The translations under genes and the position numbers were made by a program. The notes under the pieces are model-generated. The model searched no databases. It had not been told where the DNA came from and saw only the letters and a list, made by a program, of their open reading frames with translations. From positions 2,542,001-2,606,000 of the forward strand of contig CM066292.1 in assembly GCA_033816765.1 (NCBI GenBank): 64,000 nt of DNA, given 5' to 3'. This document shows positions 40,701-52,154 of this stretch, piece after piece. Position 1 is the stretch's first letter; every line of letters starts with the position of its first letter. The stretch is from Nothopassalora personata (taxonomy: Eukaryota > Ascomycota > Dothideomycetes > Mycosphaerellales > Mycosphaerellaceae).

Positions 40701-42888
40701 GTCTCGAGATGGTCGTCAGGATGAGTTTCCTCTTAGCAGGCCCAAGCCCGGCGAGCAGCTTGATGAGAAGACGCTTTCTGTCGCCTTGCGTGACGAGCAA
40801 GCTGATGTCCCACGAGTCAACGTCTGCTTTTTTGTCGGAGAGAGGGTCGGAGCTGAAGATGGGTTTACGAGCGGCTCCCTTCTTCTTGCCGACAGACTTC
40901 GACAGTGGTGTTTCTGAATCCGAAGACAGGACCACAGGATTATTCTGACTGTTAGAGAAAGCAAGCCTCTTCGTCGGTGTCCTGAGGAAGTCCAATTTCG
41001 CCCGCTGGGAGGAACTCTTTGGCATTTTAGGCAACTCTGGTAGCAGGTCAGAGTCAGAGTCCGAATTCTCGTGCATGGTCTGCTCCTGACTACGACGAGG
41101 GGTCGATGATGGTCCACGCGAGCCATTGTGCTTCCGAATAGAGGGTGGGATGGACACATCTGAATTGTTCGGGCCATCTGAGATCGCATCCGGCGAGGAC
41201 TCATGGACAATGAAGTTGTCGTTGGGGAGGTCAAGATCCATGTCATCACCAGCAGCATCTTCCTCCTCGTCAGCTTGTCCGCCATGATCGTCTTGCTTTC
41301 CCGTCTGGCTGCCTTCAGGAGGGTTAAAGACTTCCTCCTCCCTGATTTCGGCAGGCTCAACACTGAGTCGGTCACCAGGCTGAAGCACGAAGCCAGAGCC
41401 ATGAGCAGTCAGCTGCTTGGCATGATCGGACGTGGAGTGATTGCCATGTCTTACAACGTGGAACGGCTCTTGTTTACGGTGCCACACCTCAATCTTCCAG
41501 AGTAGGTGTTCACGATCCTCGACAGTCGCTTCCATGATTTGACACTGCTCTCTCAGCTTATCCGCGTTGGTCCAGGTCTCGTCCATGATCCATCGCTTTT
41601 GCTTCTTTAGTCGCTCATCGAAGCCGCGGACTTGTTGACGGGCGCCAGCAATAAGCCCGTCGCGGACAGCCTTGCTGCCACGCATCTTCTTCCAAATTGT
41701 CCAGGCTTGCTTATCCTCAAGTCGTGGGAGCTTCTTCTCTTTCCATGTCTGCACAAGAGCCTCAATAAACTCTTCCATAATCCTCTCCATGTCCTCTTTA
41801 CCTGGCTTATCTGCAGCCTCGTGTTGCCTCTCTGCTTCTTCTTCGTCCACCTCATGCTCGAGGTCTGAGGGCATCTCGTTATCTTCGTCATCGGATTGGC
41901 CGTACTTGGGCAGGAGCTCATCCTCTGGGTTGCTCTTCCAGTTTTTGGTTAGATAGTCCCACGTGCCATCAGTATGCTGTGCCTCGAATCCGTTGTAGTA
42001 ATCAACTTCTTCATCCAGAAACGCAGCGTTCTCACGGACTGCGATGGCACCATCTTCGACATCATCGTGAGGCACAAACACCGTCGCTGATACGGCCTTC
42101 CCCTTAGGAAGGAGGTGCTCACGATATGGTAGAATGGCAACTGCATCGCGCCCACGGCGTCTGATTGTCTTGCTCGCATCGTTCATGAAGAGATGCTTGA
42201 CTTGCCGGTAGACGTATTGCACATCACCGGCTGGATGTCCGCTTGGCATGACCTGGAACACCTCCAAACCCGAGTCTGACTCGACGTGGCTGTGTTCAAT
42301 CACTCCAGAAGGTTCCAGGTCGCCAATTTCACGGCTAAGTTGTGTCTTACCGTAGAACAGGCTGTCCACTGGCATTCCGGAATCGGCCAGAAAACCGTCT
42401 GCGCGAGGCTTTTCAACAGGTCTGCTGAGGTCGAGCTTGCGGCGCTTCCGGCCATTCCGATCGTGGACCGCAGCTTCGCCAGAACGAACATGCTGTCCGG
42501 GAGACTCTAGCACTGAGGCGGTGGGGAGTGGTTGCTGCAGAAGACTCGGCGGCTGCGGAGGCGCGACGTTGAGAGATCGTGGAGTTTGGATGCCCGGAGC
42601 GCTGTCCTTCGTTTGGTACCCATCGGACAGCACTCGAAGGCGGGAGATGCAGTAGATCACGGAGCTCCGCTTGCCTAATTGGCGGATGCCGCAGTCCTCC
42701 TTCAAGAAGTTCGAGTCGACTTGAGTCAGCAAGTCAGCCCCTGCGACACCTTCGTCGTGTAATTTCTGTGCGAGCGATGCTAAGTCTGGCAGTTGACTGT
42801 TCGGTTTGTCTTCGATGATACCTGCCGCTTCAGTGCTAAAGAATTGGGCCACCTGATCGGCTGACCATAGCCACGGATCAGCATCCAT
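37792..42888 (-). CDS. SNF2-family ATPase, ATRX/Rad54-like, with SAM-like N-terminus
   Basis: A chromatin-remodelling ATPase, 1698 aa in one exon. The frame is open to 43002, but the Met at 42888 (MDADPWLWSADQVAQFF) starts conserved sequence. Residues about 4-80 resemble a SAM domain (ending DCGIRQLGKRSSVIYCISRL). Residues 100-900 are mostly charged and low complexity. The helicase core follows: motif I THTMGLGKTMQTIAVLVA near residue 970, motif II VVADEVHNLRN near 1117 (DEVH instead of the usual DEAH or DEGH), GLSGTPLSNN, then the C-lobe VLVFSGSLGTLD, GVGLNIQGANRVVILDFGFN and EQAVGRAYRLGQQ near 1459. The C-lobe resembles ATRX/ARIP4-type members. It is nuclear; roles in heterochromatin or recombination are inferred from the family. 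Confidence 0.85.
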   Translation of the reverse strand: MDADPWLWSADQVAQFFSTEAAGIIEDKPNSQLPDLASLAQKLHDEGVAGADLLTQVDSNFLKEDCGIRQLGKRSSVIYCISRLRVLSDGYQTKDSAPGIQTPRSLNVAPPQPPSLLQQPLPTASVLESPGQHVRSGEAAVHDRNGRKRRKLDLSRPVEKPRADGFLADSGMPVDSLFYGKTQLSREIGDLEPSGVIEHSHVESDSGLEVFQVMPSGHPAGDVQYVYRQVKHLFMNDASKTIRRRGRDAVAILPYREHLLPKGKAVSATVFVPHDDVEDGAIAVRENAAFLDEEVDYYNGFEAQHTDGTWDYLTKNWKSNPEDELLPKYGQSDDEDNEMPSDLEHEVDEEEAERQHEAADKPGKEDMERIMEEFIEALVQTWKEKKLPRLEDKQAWTIWKKMRGSKAVRDGLIAGARQQVRGFDERLKKQKRWIMDETWTNADKLREQCQIMEATVEDREHLLWKIEVWHRKQEPFHVVRHGNHSTSDHAKQLTAHGSGFVLQPGDRLSVEPAEIREEEVFNPPEGSQTGKQDDHGGQADEEEDAAGDDMDLDLPNDNFIVHESSPDAISDGPNNSDVSIPPSIRKHNGSRGPSSTPRRSQEQTMHENSDSDSDLLPELPKMPKSSSQRAKLDFLRTPTKRLAFSNSQNNPVVLSSDSETPLSKSVGKKKGAARKPIFSSDPLSDKKADVDSWDISLLVTQGDRKRLLIKLLAGLGPAKRKLILTTISRLRMPNFRPALRAALKFLRQDLSFTGSDEQTRVCSLCGRLWIASWLLMPSVVAGVTERPIPWTKFEDDPITLLTFTNLLVQVVRKNDSDLFNPPKSKPQSKTSSSILGSSPKSVIDLRSDEELSEDEYQRLLKDTPRKKRKRKVKESESAVQSQHNAAKRMERYRKTQTSDSQQLVAMVQRDPTNSKISINPAKNEDEESIFVHQPIAQVMKGHQIDGVRFMWREITADDGDGTEPQGCLLTHTMGLGKTMQTIAVLVAVNEAAQSESLKVFTQLPPQLRLDAERERQLRMMVLCPPTLIENWRKEIKKWAGTALPNVFCIESGSNKNHLDDMRTWYRIGGVLIIGYELFRNKVHRKESKNAKTNLANNHNGEEIDECLLRGPELVVADEVHNLRNKNARSLAVEGIETQSRIGLSGTPLSNNVDEVYALISFVSPGYLGETKEFKAHYAEPIQNGLYDDSSAYEKRKSLMKLRVLHERIEPKVNRADINSLRGFIPPKTEFVLTLPLTSIQQTAYGRFVSAVLGDRKNEKASQVQIFSWLDILGLLTTHPLAFKKKLLKPVVKKARGRATTPPASTVSDNGGVEIDETADLADQAVLNLGFSQETVNEIIDGIADELEVQNSAKMTMLLNILQLSAICNDKVLVFSGSLGTLDTVQQILADRGMECGRIDGKVPPPKRLQLIAEFDKSSTMNVLLCSTRASGVGLNIQGANRVVILDFGFNPTHEEQAVGRAYRLGQQRPVFVYRMVMGSTFEEHIYNKQLFKQSLFQRVVDRKNPRRVAKKNTREFLFEPQHVCQKDISKWLGKDAKVLDLVLKRELKTAENAGAGDTLIRDLTTYETLQEDAGDEQFTEQEKREIQEEIEAGKRGVFFRPANSASQAGPAPSSTAPASGVHAKNVRVSNILPKQNSRRSVLGGKPGRPPSADKNGIMAPPGSARPAAPVPMPHGLPTGYSPPATMPNQRQLRSPGQN

Positions 42889-44097
42889 CGCGGTGAACTT
42901 GCAGCAAGTTGTTGTGCGTGCCGGTTGTTGTTTCGAAAGGTCTGGTTGCAATCGTGAATTTGCCCTTAAGAGTGGCGCCTCGAGCGCGTGCCACGCCAAC
43001 ACGAGGTCACGTGGGTCGCTGCGTCGTACTGTGTCGTAACCGAGATGTGACAGTATGCGCGGTGTAGGGCTTGAAAGTGCCTATAGAGCGCTGCTACAGG
43101 TATGCTTTCGGCGATTGTGCTGTGCAGGTTGACAGGCAATGTGGTGATATGAGGGGGTGCAATACCACTTGCAAAGCTTGTGCGGTCGTGTTTTCTGTTG
43201 TGGTAAGAGTTAGAAAGGTGCAAGAAAGACGTAAAAGTGCTCATCAAAAGGGAGCATTCTGTTACGAATGTTGAATCGAGTGAATCCATTCCTTCACTTA
43301 TCCCGCAGCGGCCCAAAGCAAGAAGCTCCAATGCCAACAATGGCAGAGTCGTCGCCTCGAGCATTGCACACCAAGCAGATAAGAACAACGATTGGTGTCA
43401 AGCTGAGAGCACAGAGGAAGGACCTACCTTGACAGTATAGAAGCAGTACCAGTCTGCTTGAGTATTGCCCTTTGAGGTGCCCAGAAGACCGTGTAGGAGT
43501 GCTTCGCAGACGACTATTGCCCGCTAGATATGCCTTTCAGTTCTCTTGTAGATCAGAGGTAGGCTGCGGATGATAACTGCTTTGAGAGTTTGTCTACTGG
43601 TACGCGTTGTGCTGTGCCGTACGAATGTGCTCTTTCAGGTCAAAGGAGCAGGCCACTCCCGTGTTGGTGGCCGCTTGACGAGTTCTTCTCCTACTTCTCG
43701 CATCGTTTTGTCCTACCATCCCATCTGATGTACCTTGTTGTCGTCGGTTATGGTAAAGGCGCGTGTAGAAGATGCTGCAGGTCTCGAGTAGTGTGCCGAG
43801 AATTGGTTCAATGTGGAAGCTGTCGGGAATCTTCGCAGCTTGTCTGAGGTGCCGGCGGCGGTGAGTATGCAGTCTGCTTCACCAACTCGTCGTCGCCATC
43901 ATGTCGTTATAGTGTACGCGACTTCCAAGGGGTATGTAGCTGCTGTCGCAGCGCGAAAGTTGAAGTCAGAGATCGCGGCTCGGCTCAAGTCACGAAATGC
44001 CGATCTCGCAGATGTGAAGGAAAGATTCACCTGCATAACTGGTGATCACCCAGACAATAACACCCTGCGACTTCTCCTGAAGGCGATATCAGCTACC
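42889..44097. other. Divergent promoter region between the SNF2 gene and GSH2
   Basis: No gene is supported. A plus-strand frame continuous with GSH2 runs upstream to 43813, but its residues are not family-like. The short frames near 43071-43440 have no recognisable features. Confidence 0.5.
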
Positions 44098-45901
44098 ATG
44101 TATCCCAAATATCCGCCAGAGCTCAACAGAGAGCAAGAAGAATACCTTCTGCAGAACCTGAAGGACTGGTCGATCGCCCATGGACTTGCTGTCAGACCAG
44201 CACCATCGTATGTCCCAACCGAGAAGAATCCCGGCGAAGCATTGGCTGGCAATGCACCAGTCACAATGTTCCCAAGTCTGTTTCCAAAAGTCTGCTTCGA
44301 GCAGGCGAAGTCGGTGGCCAAGCCGTACAATGAGCTGTACTCTGCAATTGCCAGTGATGAGAACTGGTTGACAGGCATTGTCGAGGAGTAGGTCTTCACT
44401 TTCTCTTGCTCTTGCTACCAGGACATGGAGCATGTGCTTCACAATACTCGCCTCACTTGACCACGGCCCGACGGGTCACACCCTCGACCGCCACACCTCG
44501 CATGCACAGTCACATGCATCGTCTCGCGAGCCTCTACATCAGTCCTTGTGCTGATGTCTGTCATAGGCTCGTTGAGATTGATGACTTTATGGCTGGCCTG
44601 TGGAAGGTGCATCTCGCTGTGAAGAAAGAAGGATATGCTCAGGTACCACCAAAATCTCCATTTTCAAATCCAACTACTGACAATAATCTAGTCCCTGAAT
44701 CTTGGTCTCTTCCGTTCGGACTATATGGTGCATGTTGATCCCGATCATGCTTCAAAGCCTTCTGTCAAGCAAGTCGAATTCAACACGATCGCATCCTCCT
44801 TCGGCGGCCTCTCGGGCAAGGTTACGAAGCTCCATCGACACCTGAGGACGATCGATGCATACCCTGACTCAGTATCATCGGTCATAACATATGCGGCTCA
44901 GCCGGAGAGCACATCCATAGCATCACTTGCCAAGGGGATGGCCTCTGCTCACAGGGCCTATGGATCTTCCAAGACTGGCTTGCCAACGGTAGTCTTGTTC
45001 CTCGTACAGGATCCCGAGCGAAACGTGTTTGATCAACGGCACTTGGAATATGCTCTGAACGAAAATCATGGTGTCAGGACCTTCCGCCTGTCCTTCGACA
45101 GGGTCCTTCACGAAACCAAGCTCGACAGTAACAGGAACCTGATCTACACGCCTCCTCACACACCCAACAAGCAATACGAGGCCACAGTCGTATATTTCAG
45201 AGCTGGTTACGCCCCTTCAGACTACAAAGATCAGTCACATTGGGATGCTCGGCTTCTACTGGAACGCAGCGCGGCAATCAAATGCCCTACTGTGCTCACT
45301 CAGCTGGCAGGCACGAAGAAGGTGCAGCAAGTCCTCGCTACACCTCACTCACCTCACCTAGCAAAGTTCTTGCCCGACAAGACCCAGTCGGACACTGTCC
45401 TCGGCACTTTCGCACCCATCTATCCGCTTGACAAGAGCGACGCTGGGCTGGAAGCTCGTAAGCTCGCGACGAACCCCGAGACGGCTTTCAAGTACGTCCT
45501 GAAGCCTCAACGTGAAGGTGGCGGCAACAATGTCTACCGCAAAGCAATACCTACATTCCTTAAGGTGAGTGCAACATCCTACCAAGTATGACATTGTTAC
45601 TAACACGAAGCAGAGCCTCCCCGAATCTCATTGGCCAGCATACATCCTCATGGAGATGATTGAGCCACCGGCACAGAGCAACAGCATCCTTCGTAACGGA
45701 GAAGTCCAAGCAGGCGGTGTGATCTGCGAGCTGGGCATCTACGGTGCATGCGTGTGGAAAACCGCCAACGGCGGCAAGCGAGAGATTTTAGACAACTTCG
45801 AAGCTGGCTTTCTGTTGCGTACCAAGGGCGATCAGAGCGAAGAAGGCGGCGTTGCTGCCGGCTTCGGTTCCGTGGATAGCCCTTGTCTCGTGGATGTCTA
45901 G
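44098..45901 (+). CDS. GSH2: Glutathione synthetase
   Basis: The second step of glutathione synthesis: ATP-dependent ligation of glycine to gamma-glutamylcysteine. Four exons, 44098-44387, 44567-44642, 44692-45564 and 45614-45901, give 508 aa; the introns are 179, 49 and 49 bp. The first donor is the GTAGGT that removes the apparent TAG stop at 44389-44391. The start at 44098 (MYPKYPPELNREQEEYLL) aligns with the N-terminus of yeast Gsh2. Motifs are LNLGLFRSDYMVH, KQVEFNTIASSFGGLS, ERNVFDQRHLEYAL, FRAGYAPSDY, the ATP-grasp YVLKPQREGGGNNVYRK, YILMEMIEPP, and the C-terminal alanine/glycine-rich loop EEGGVAAGFGSVDSP. Cytosolic. Confidence 0.94.
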
Positions 45902-47945
45902 AAGCTGCATGAAGCCGTTGACCATACTTGGCTCGAAAGGTATGGTAACTTGATGCGAAGAGGCTCGGAGTCTTTTCCCGCATGTGCCGCATTGACAGAT
46001 GCAGCCACCCGCTGTGCAGATGTTACAACGATAGCCTACCAAGATATCGAAGCTGCTGCTGCCAACTTCATGTAGCATGCGCTTCCAAAGCCCAGCGCCA
46101 TTATAGACATGCAGCGTCGTTGTCGCGACTGTGGCGCAAGCGTTGGTGCACGCGACATACAGGAGGGCTACCTGCGGGCGCCAATGGTATTGTAGGGTTG
46201 ATGCTTGCAATGTCTGTGCTATAGGTCTGAACATCAATACTCAAAAAGTATGGTAGGTTAGATGTTTGCAATGATTCCTCATGGCGTTCGAGTGCGATTT
46301 CATCGTCAGCATTGTGCCAAAGCCACGAACATCACTGTGAAGATTTACGCTCAGTGGTGACCCGGCACCCTGGCAGCGTGCCGTAGACTTCGCTCGGATA
46401 TTGGCGGATACCTTAATACCTCGACATTGCTGAGTAGGTAGCACTTCGGAAACAGTCATGACCACAACGACAGTTTAGCCCCTCTTCAGGTGGATCTCGT
46501 CCCCTCACGAGAACGGACACGCGAATGATTGTCGCACTGGGAAGATACATCTCCTATGTCACGCCTGACTGGGGAGCTCTCTTCGGCGTCAAACCCGACT
46601 CGGAGGCGGAGTCGGCATGCCGATCGTCGAAGAGCACGTTCTCAGCACGCAATCACCATTCGATAGCGTCGCCGACGGAGGCTCGGTTGTCATGCATAAA
46701 TTGCGGTCCCTGTCCAAATTTCGCTTGGCGTAGTTGTGGAGCTGCCGTCAACTCAATCAATTAAGGTTCCATTCGGACCTGCATATCGGGACATTGCAAG
46801 AGGCAGTCACGACAAATTTCTGGCATGGGCTGACATCGAGTATTTTGCGATGATCGTGGCGGTAGGGGAGTGCACGATCATTTAATTCCGAAACCTCTCG
46901 ATCAACTGCACAGCGCGTGGGAAGGGCGTTTCGCGGCGGATGAAGGTGTCGAACGCGCGCCAGCGGACAGGGATCAGCCACTAGCGCAAGGGCAAGGCGA
47001 GGCAACGTCCGTCCGGCTGTTAGTCTATACCCACCTGAGACCTCATCTCCCAAATCTCATTTCGATTTTGATGCGAATCCATCAATAATCAATAGCGAGC
47101 CCGCAGTCAGCTGTCAATGGTGAGCCCCGCACGCCCCGCTGCGACAGCGACAATCATCCGCGGATGCCTCTCAGTCGATCTGGCGCATGAGACTCAGCAG
47201 ATGGTGCGCTGGCAAAGCTGTGTTGAGAAGCAGGCAAACGAGCGGGCGAGATGCAGACCCCAGTCTGTCAATAATGCATAGCGACCTGCGATATCGATCA
47301 CGCCCAGACGCCCTCTTGCAGGCCGTTTGTGGCATCCGCAAACCTTGGTTGATTTAGAGGATAGCCGCAGGGCCTGCGGCTTGGCTGGATGGGGAAAGTC
47401 TCTTCCCCAGTCGGGCGCCCAGCAACGAATCCCGGATGGTCCAAATTTTCCTTGCTAATAAGTTCCTCCATGTCGCCTATTGCAGCTAAACCAGCTACTG
47501 TACCTCGACGGTGGAGTCATTGTCGCTTATGACGTCCCACTGGCTGCCAATGCGCCACGACACAACAGAGTTCGCGCGAGAGCGCCATCGCCGCTTCCTT
47601 GGAGTTGAGGAAAGACTCCGAAAGAGAGCTTCTGTGCCGCTCGAAGACGAGGTGTGGTCCTGTCATCTGGGATCTGACCGGGTGGCCTTGCTCACCTTGC
47701 ACCTAATCGCAGGGCTGTTGCTCACATCTTCGTCGTTCGTTCTGCACTCCCGCTCGCTATCCGCTGCACTTCACGTAGTCGGCATTGCTGTCTGGAATAT
47801 GATGCCGCTGCGTGGTCTTCTCTTCGCATTGCTATAACAACCTATGGCTAGTCTTGCGCCACTCTGGAGCACTCGTATTAGCACGCGCTGAGATCTGGAG
47901 TGAACGCGACGATACTGGCCACGAAGGATTTTTTGAACAGAAACA
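45902..47945. other. Gene-free interval between GSH2 and the DUF4203 gene
   Basis: About 2 kb without a recognisable gene. Short frames occur on both strands (for example 46525-46764, 47511-47837) but none shows family features. The last 100 bases lead into the downstream ATG. I see no repeats or transposon relics here. Confidence 0.5.
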
Positions 47946-50900
47946 ATGCGCTTCCAATATGCGCTCGTCACATTCCTTTTCGCGTTATCGAGCGCAGAGC
48001 GCGTAGCTGGACGCAATGGACTACAAATACGACAGGGCAATGACGATGCTGCGGCTACGACTGATGCACCCGCAAGGTCCACAAATTCTGAGGAGAAGCC
48101 TACCAACAGTCCAGCTCCTACAAAGTCTGCTTCCAACATCAACAGCGATCAGGACCAGGGCACAAAGACTACTTCTCGGATTGGAGACGAGGCATCACCG
48201 ATCACCACGACTGGTACTGTGACGGGTGCGCCTACCTCGACACCAACATTCCTACCAGATGGCAAGAATGCTACCAACACGGATAATCCGCTTCCCATTC
48301 AACCCAAGATAAATCCGCCCTTGGGCGTTGCTGGTGTACTTTTGATGCTTGCAGGCCTGGCTTTAGGGTTTGTCGGAATCAAGCACAAAGCAACCCAGAC
48401 TTTCCTCAGCACAGCCCTTCTGGTCGCGCTGGGCATCGAAGTCCTCATCGTGTACCTCCAGAAGCCTCCAGTCCCTTTGGCCATTCAAGGCGCATATTTG
48501 GTCGCCGTAGTTGTCGGCGGTGTACTTGTCGCAGGTGCTGCTCTCGTCTTCCAGGAAGTCTGTGAAGGCTTTGGCGGCGTGCTGGGCGGCTTCAGCTTCG
48601 CCATGTGGCTTCTGGTCCTGGCTCCAGGAGGAACAGTCAAGAACAGTGTTGGCAAGATCATTCTCGTTGCCATGCTTTGCATAGGCTTCTACTGCACGTA
48701 CTTTAGCCGGCTCGCACGTGTTTACGGCCTCATTGTTTCTACGGCATTGGCCGGGTCCACGGCCTTCGTACTTGGCCTGGACTGCTTCACCAGAGCTGGA
48801 CTAAAAGAGTTTTGGCTGTACATTTGGAGTAAGTGACCAGCATAGCTCTTCCTTGCCCGTGCTAACTTTCAGCAGATCTCAACGACGATATTTTTCCTAT
48901 TTTCACGGATACATACCCAATCACCAGACCTATACGAGCCGAGGTCGCGGCCATCATCATCATTGCTTTCTTGGGCACAATGTCCCAAGTAAAGATCTGG
49001 AAGGTTGTCAAAGAGCAAAAGCAGAAACGCGATGCTCAGCGCATCCAGGATGAAGAAGCCAGGGATGCCTTGGAAGAGCAGGTCGGCCAACGGGTGCAGA
49101 ACGAGAACAGGGCCACTCTGGCGCAATGGGAACACGACTACGACGGAAAGAAGATGCCCGATGTGCAGATTCACGACTCTGGTGTCGGGTCAATTGATGA
49201 GGACTACCGCTCCGTGACGACATCCCATAAGGGTCATTCCTTCCCAATGATGCATATGTTCCGACCTACGACCGGCGAGCAAAATCTCGCGACCGTGCAC
49301 CAATCTTCATCGACCGTCAATTTGCTTCCGCAGAGCAAGTCGAAGCCGGCGCCTAGTCTGCCTAAGTTCCAGTTTGACCTTGATGTGCCTTACTACAACG
49401 GGATGATGAGTGAAACCCCGTGCCGATCACCAAAGGTATCACACACCCCAGAGGAGCCATCAACACCGGCATCACCAGGCTTGGACGTACCAGGAAGCTC
49501 GATCAAGGATCGGCGGCATGTAGCGGTTAAGCGACTATCGCTGAAGTCGCTTAACGAAAAGGCAGCGATAGAAGCTGCGGAAGACAAGACAAACGGCACT
49601 CCTGAGGAGGAAAAGGAAGAAAGAAAGCCCTATGGTAGTGAGCTCGCTTCCTCGGCGGGAGCTTCGGGACCTGACCGGATATCTGACACGTTGTCTATTG
49701 CTCTTACCTTCACGGCCTTCGAAGAGGAAGAACAAGCCAAGCGTTCTCCTCCTATGTCGAGTCCGGAGATCATTGAGGAGGAGAAACCTGTGTTCGAAGA
49801 AGATAACGACGTTATTGGAAAGCGACGAAGTTTCATTGACTTGCTCAGACCCAAGATTCGCCGTACAAGTTCCAGCAGTCCTCCCTCTTCTGAGCTTTCA
49901 CCGATGCCGAGCAAAGAAAGACTAGCTGCTGGCGATATCGGTGCTGGAAAAAAGCCAGAGGGGGACCTCGTAGAGTGCCTTCCAACGAAGAGCTCACGAC
50001 TCGTCCGATATCATCGCATCAATGAGTGGACAAAGGAAGTGAGCCGAGCAGAACCTGAGCCCATCGAGGAGATCGAAATGGACGATCCAGAAGCGGTGCG
50101 CGTCGAGGCTGTTGATCCGTCTGAGGCTGCGCGAGCAGCCGAGAACAACGCAGCACCAGCTACCTCTTCACCACCGGCGCCTCCACCTGAGCCGAGGCCT
50201 CAGCCAAAGGTGATGGTCGCCAAACACAGCAAACTGAGCACGCACATTGAGAGATCTTCCATCGCGGTGGCTACGCCAGTATACGCACACAAGGCGAGTG
50301 ATAGCGAGGATAGCTGGGCCGTCCCACTCGGCAAGCGAACTAGCAGTGCCCAGCTGCTGCAAACGGAGCCAGGCTCAACACCACTAGATGTCGTGCGATC
50401 TGTCTCGGGACCTATACTGGAGCAGCCTTTGGTCGCTTCACCTGTTGCATCACCAGAGCCGGCAGAGAGAGCGCCCTCGAGGAACAATCGAGTGTCCACG
50501 CTGCCTAGCCTTCCCAACTTGATGGATGAGCGCAAGGAGCGCCTGGACAAACGCCTGACCTCGACATCATTCATGAGACCCAGCACCGGCCTTGGAATCA
50601 ACACTCCACCCAAAACGTTGTCGAATGCTAGCAAGGACGGTAGCCGCGATGGCAGTCTGAAGGGCAACGCCTCCACTACAGTTGATTCTGGCTACGACAA
50701 CGAAGACATGACACTCGCCGAGCGCAAAGCGCTAGTGCAGAGACAGTCACAATTACAAATGCAGAACGCCGAGATGGTTTCACGGCCCTTAAACTCGCTT
50801 CAAGCATTCGGTTACGGCTTCCCAGAAGTGAGACCACCCAAAGCCGCTCGAATGAGCAGCCAAGGCAACATGCAGCCAATCTATGACTCGCACCAGCCAC

Positions 50901-51190
50901 GTCGTGTAAGCGGCCGCGATGTCAGCAAACAGGCGCACAGCTGGAACCAATGGCGGGCCTCACAGCAGGTTGCTAGCAATTCGAGGAATCCGTACATGGT
51001 CACCGACAACCAGCAGGATATGCTCCGAGCTATGCGTCAGCAGACCGAGTACGAGGCAAAGCTGAAGGAACAGCAAAAAGAAGCCATCCAACAACAGATC
51101 GATGCGCATGCACGGATGGGTGGGCTGAACGATGCGCATGCCAAAGCTCTGTCGAAGATGCAGAGACAGGCGAACAAGAACGCGAAATAA
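47946..51190 (+). CDS. DUF4203/TM7SF3-like membrane protein with long cytosolic tail
   Basis: Two exons, 47946-48828 and 48876-51190, give 1065 aa. The N-terminus is a signal peptide (MRFQYALVTFLFALSSA). A Thr/Ser-rich lumenal or extracellular segment runs to about residue 120. Seven hydrophobic spans follow, for example GVAGVLLMLAGLALGFVGI, FLSTALLVALGIEVLIVYL, GAYLVAVVVGGVLVAGAALVF, KIILVAMLCIGFYCTYF, GLIVSTALAGSTAFVLGLD and, after the intron, AAIIIIAFLGTM. This matches the fungal DUF4203 (TM7SF3/TMEM198-like) layout. The remaining about 700 residues are charged, Ser/Pro/Glu-rich and probably cytosolic, with a helical Gln/Lys-rich C-terminus (EAKLKEQQKEAIQQQIDAHA). The intron ends in a tandem acceptor (cagcag). 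Function unknown. Confidence 0.82.
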
Positions 51191-51905
51191 GCGTTTCTCG
51201 ACGACGAACCACGCAAGCTATGACGCTTGCCTCTCATTCTAATGTTGCGTTCTGTTTGAGGGAGAATACGAATCACACTCGAGGTCTCTTCTGCGATGCA
51301 CTCCGCTATACACATTCTTCATGATACCCAATGATCTAAAAGGGCAGGGAGCGAGATGACAGATAATGTTTTAGAGAGAACGAATATAGAAGACCATGTA
51401 GACAGAAAAGGTCCGCGCCTGGAGTTGAGCGGCGGCCGAATGGCATGGATGTGAAAAGTCGTAAAGTCTATGGGCAGATTTTGCCAAGGGGCAGCTCCGA
51501 TCTTAGTCATCATTCTGGGGGTGATCAAGCATTGTCTACTCATCCACTACGCAGGCGGCAGATGTTGATAAGAAGAGATTCATTCTGCTTCAGGTACTAC
51601 AAGCGCTACATAATGAATTGCATTCGGTAGCTCCAAGAGGACGCATTAGCTGTTTGCTAGCGCGAGCTGTACTGGAAACTAATTAATCAAATCCCATCAA
51701 ATGGTGAACAGAATCCTGTTACATGGTGCGTACCGAACCCCCAGCCCTCCGCTGCACTTGGGTCCTCCCACGAGATCCTCCCTCCCTCCGGGGGCCCCTC
51801 CCAAGTTTGCTACGGTTACAGAAAAGATAGATGCTATCAGCCCTCGCTGGGCGGGCATGCGCATTTGAAGCTAGAGCAGGATACATCCCTGGAACCCAGC
51901 GAGGG
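51191..51905. other. Intergenic, left flank of the retroelement
   Basis: 3' region of the membrane-protein gene, then about 200 bp of CT-rich sequence (ctccctccctccgggggcccc). An 11-bp perfect inverted repeat, ccctcgctggg at 51841-51851 and cccagcgaggg at 51895-51905, ends exactly where the retroelement begins. No gene is seen. Confidence 0.6.
51901..51905. repeat. Target-site duplication, left copy (GAGGG)
   Basis: Five bases directly left of the 5' LTR, identical to the five bases directly right of the 3' LTR (58794-58798). This is the duplication expected from integrase. Confidence 0.95.
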
Positions 51906-52154
51906 TGTAAAGCGCCAGGATGATGCATGGGTAGCAGGTTTTGAGGGTGACATAACCTAATTGAGTGTGGTAATTACTTGTTCTTGGGAAATGAGATTAG
52001 GCACCTGAATTACAGGGATTGAGGGCCTCTTATCAAAAGAAGACTTATATAAGCACCTTAAGGGTGCTACTACTTATAATAAACATGGTTTTTTATACCC
52101 TGATTTCTAGACTTAATACCCTAGTTCCAAACTTCTATCTCTACTAGTTTCACA
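51906..52154 (+). repeat. 5' LTR of the copia element
   Basis: 249 bp from TGTAAAGCG to AGTTTCACA. It contains a TATA-like box (tatataa, 52046-52052). Four of the 13 LTR differences show the mutated TA form in this copy. Confidence 0.97.

Noticed and set aside
45788..46237. 149-codon Cys-containing minus-strand frame
   Set aside because: It overlaps the GSH2 last exon in antisense for about 110 bases and has no recognisable zinc-finger spacing.
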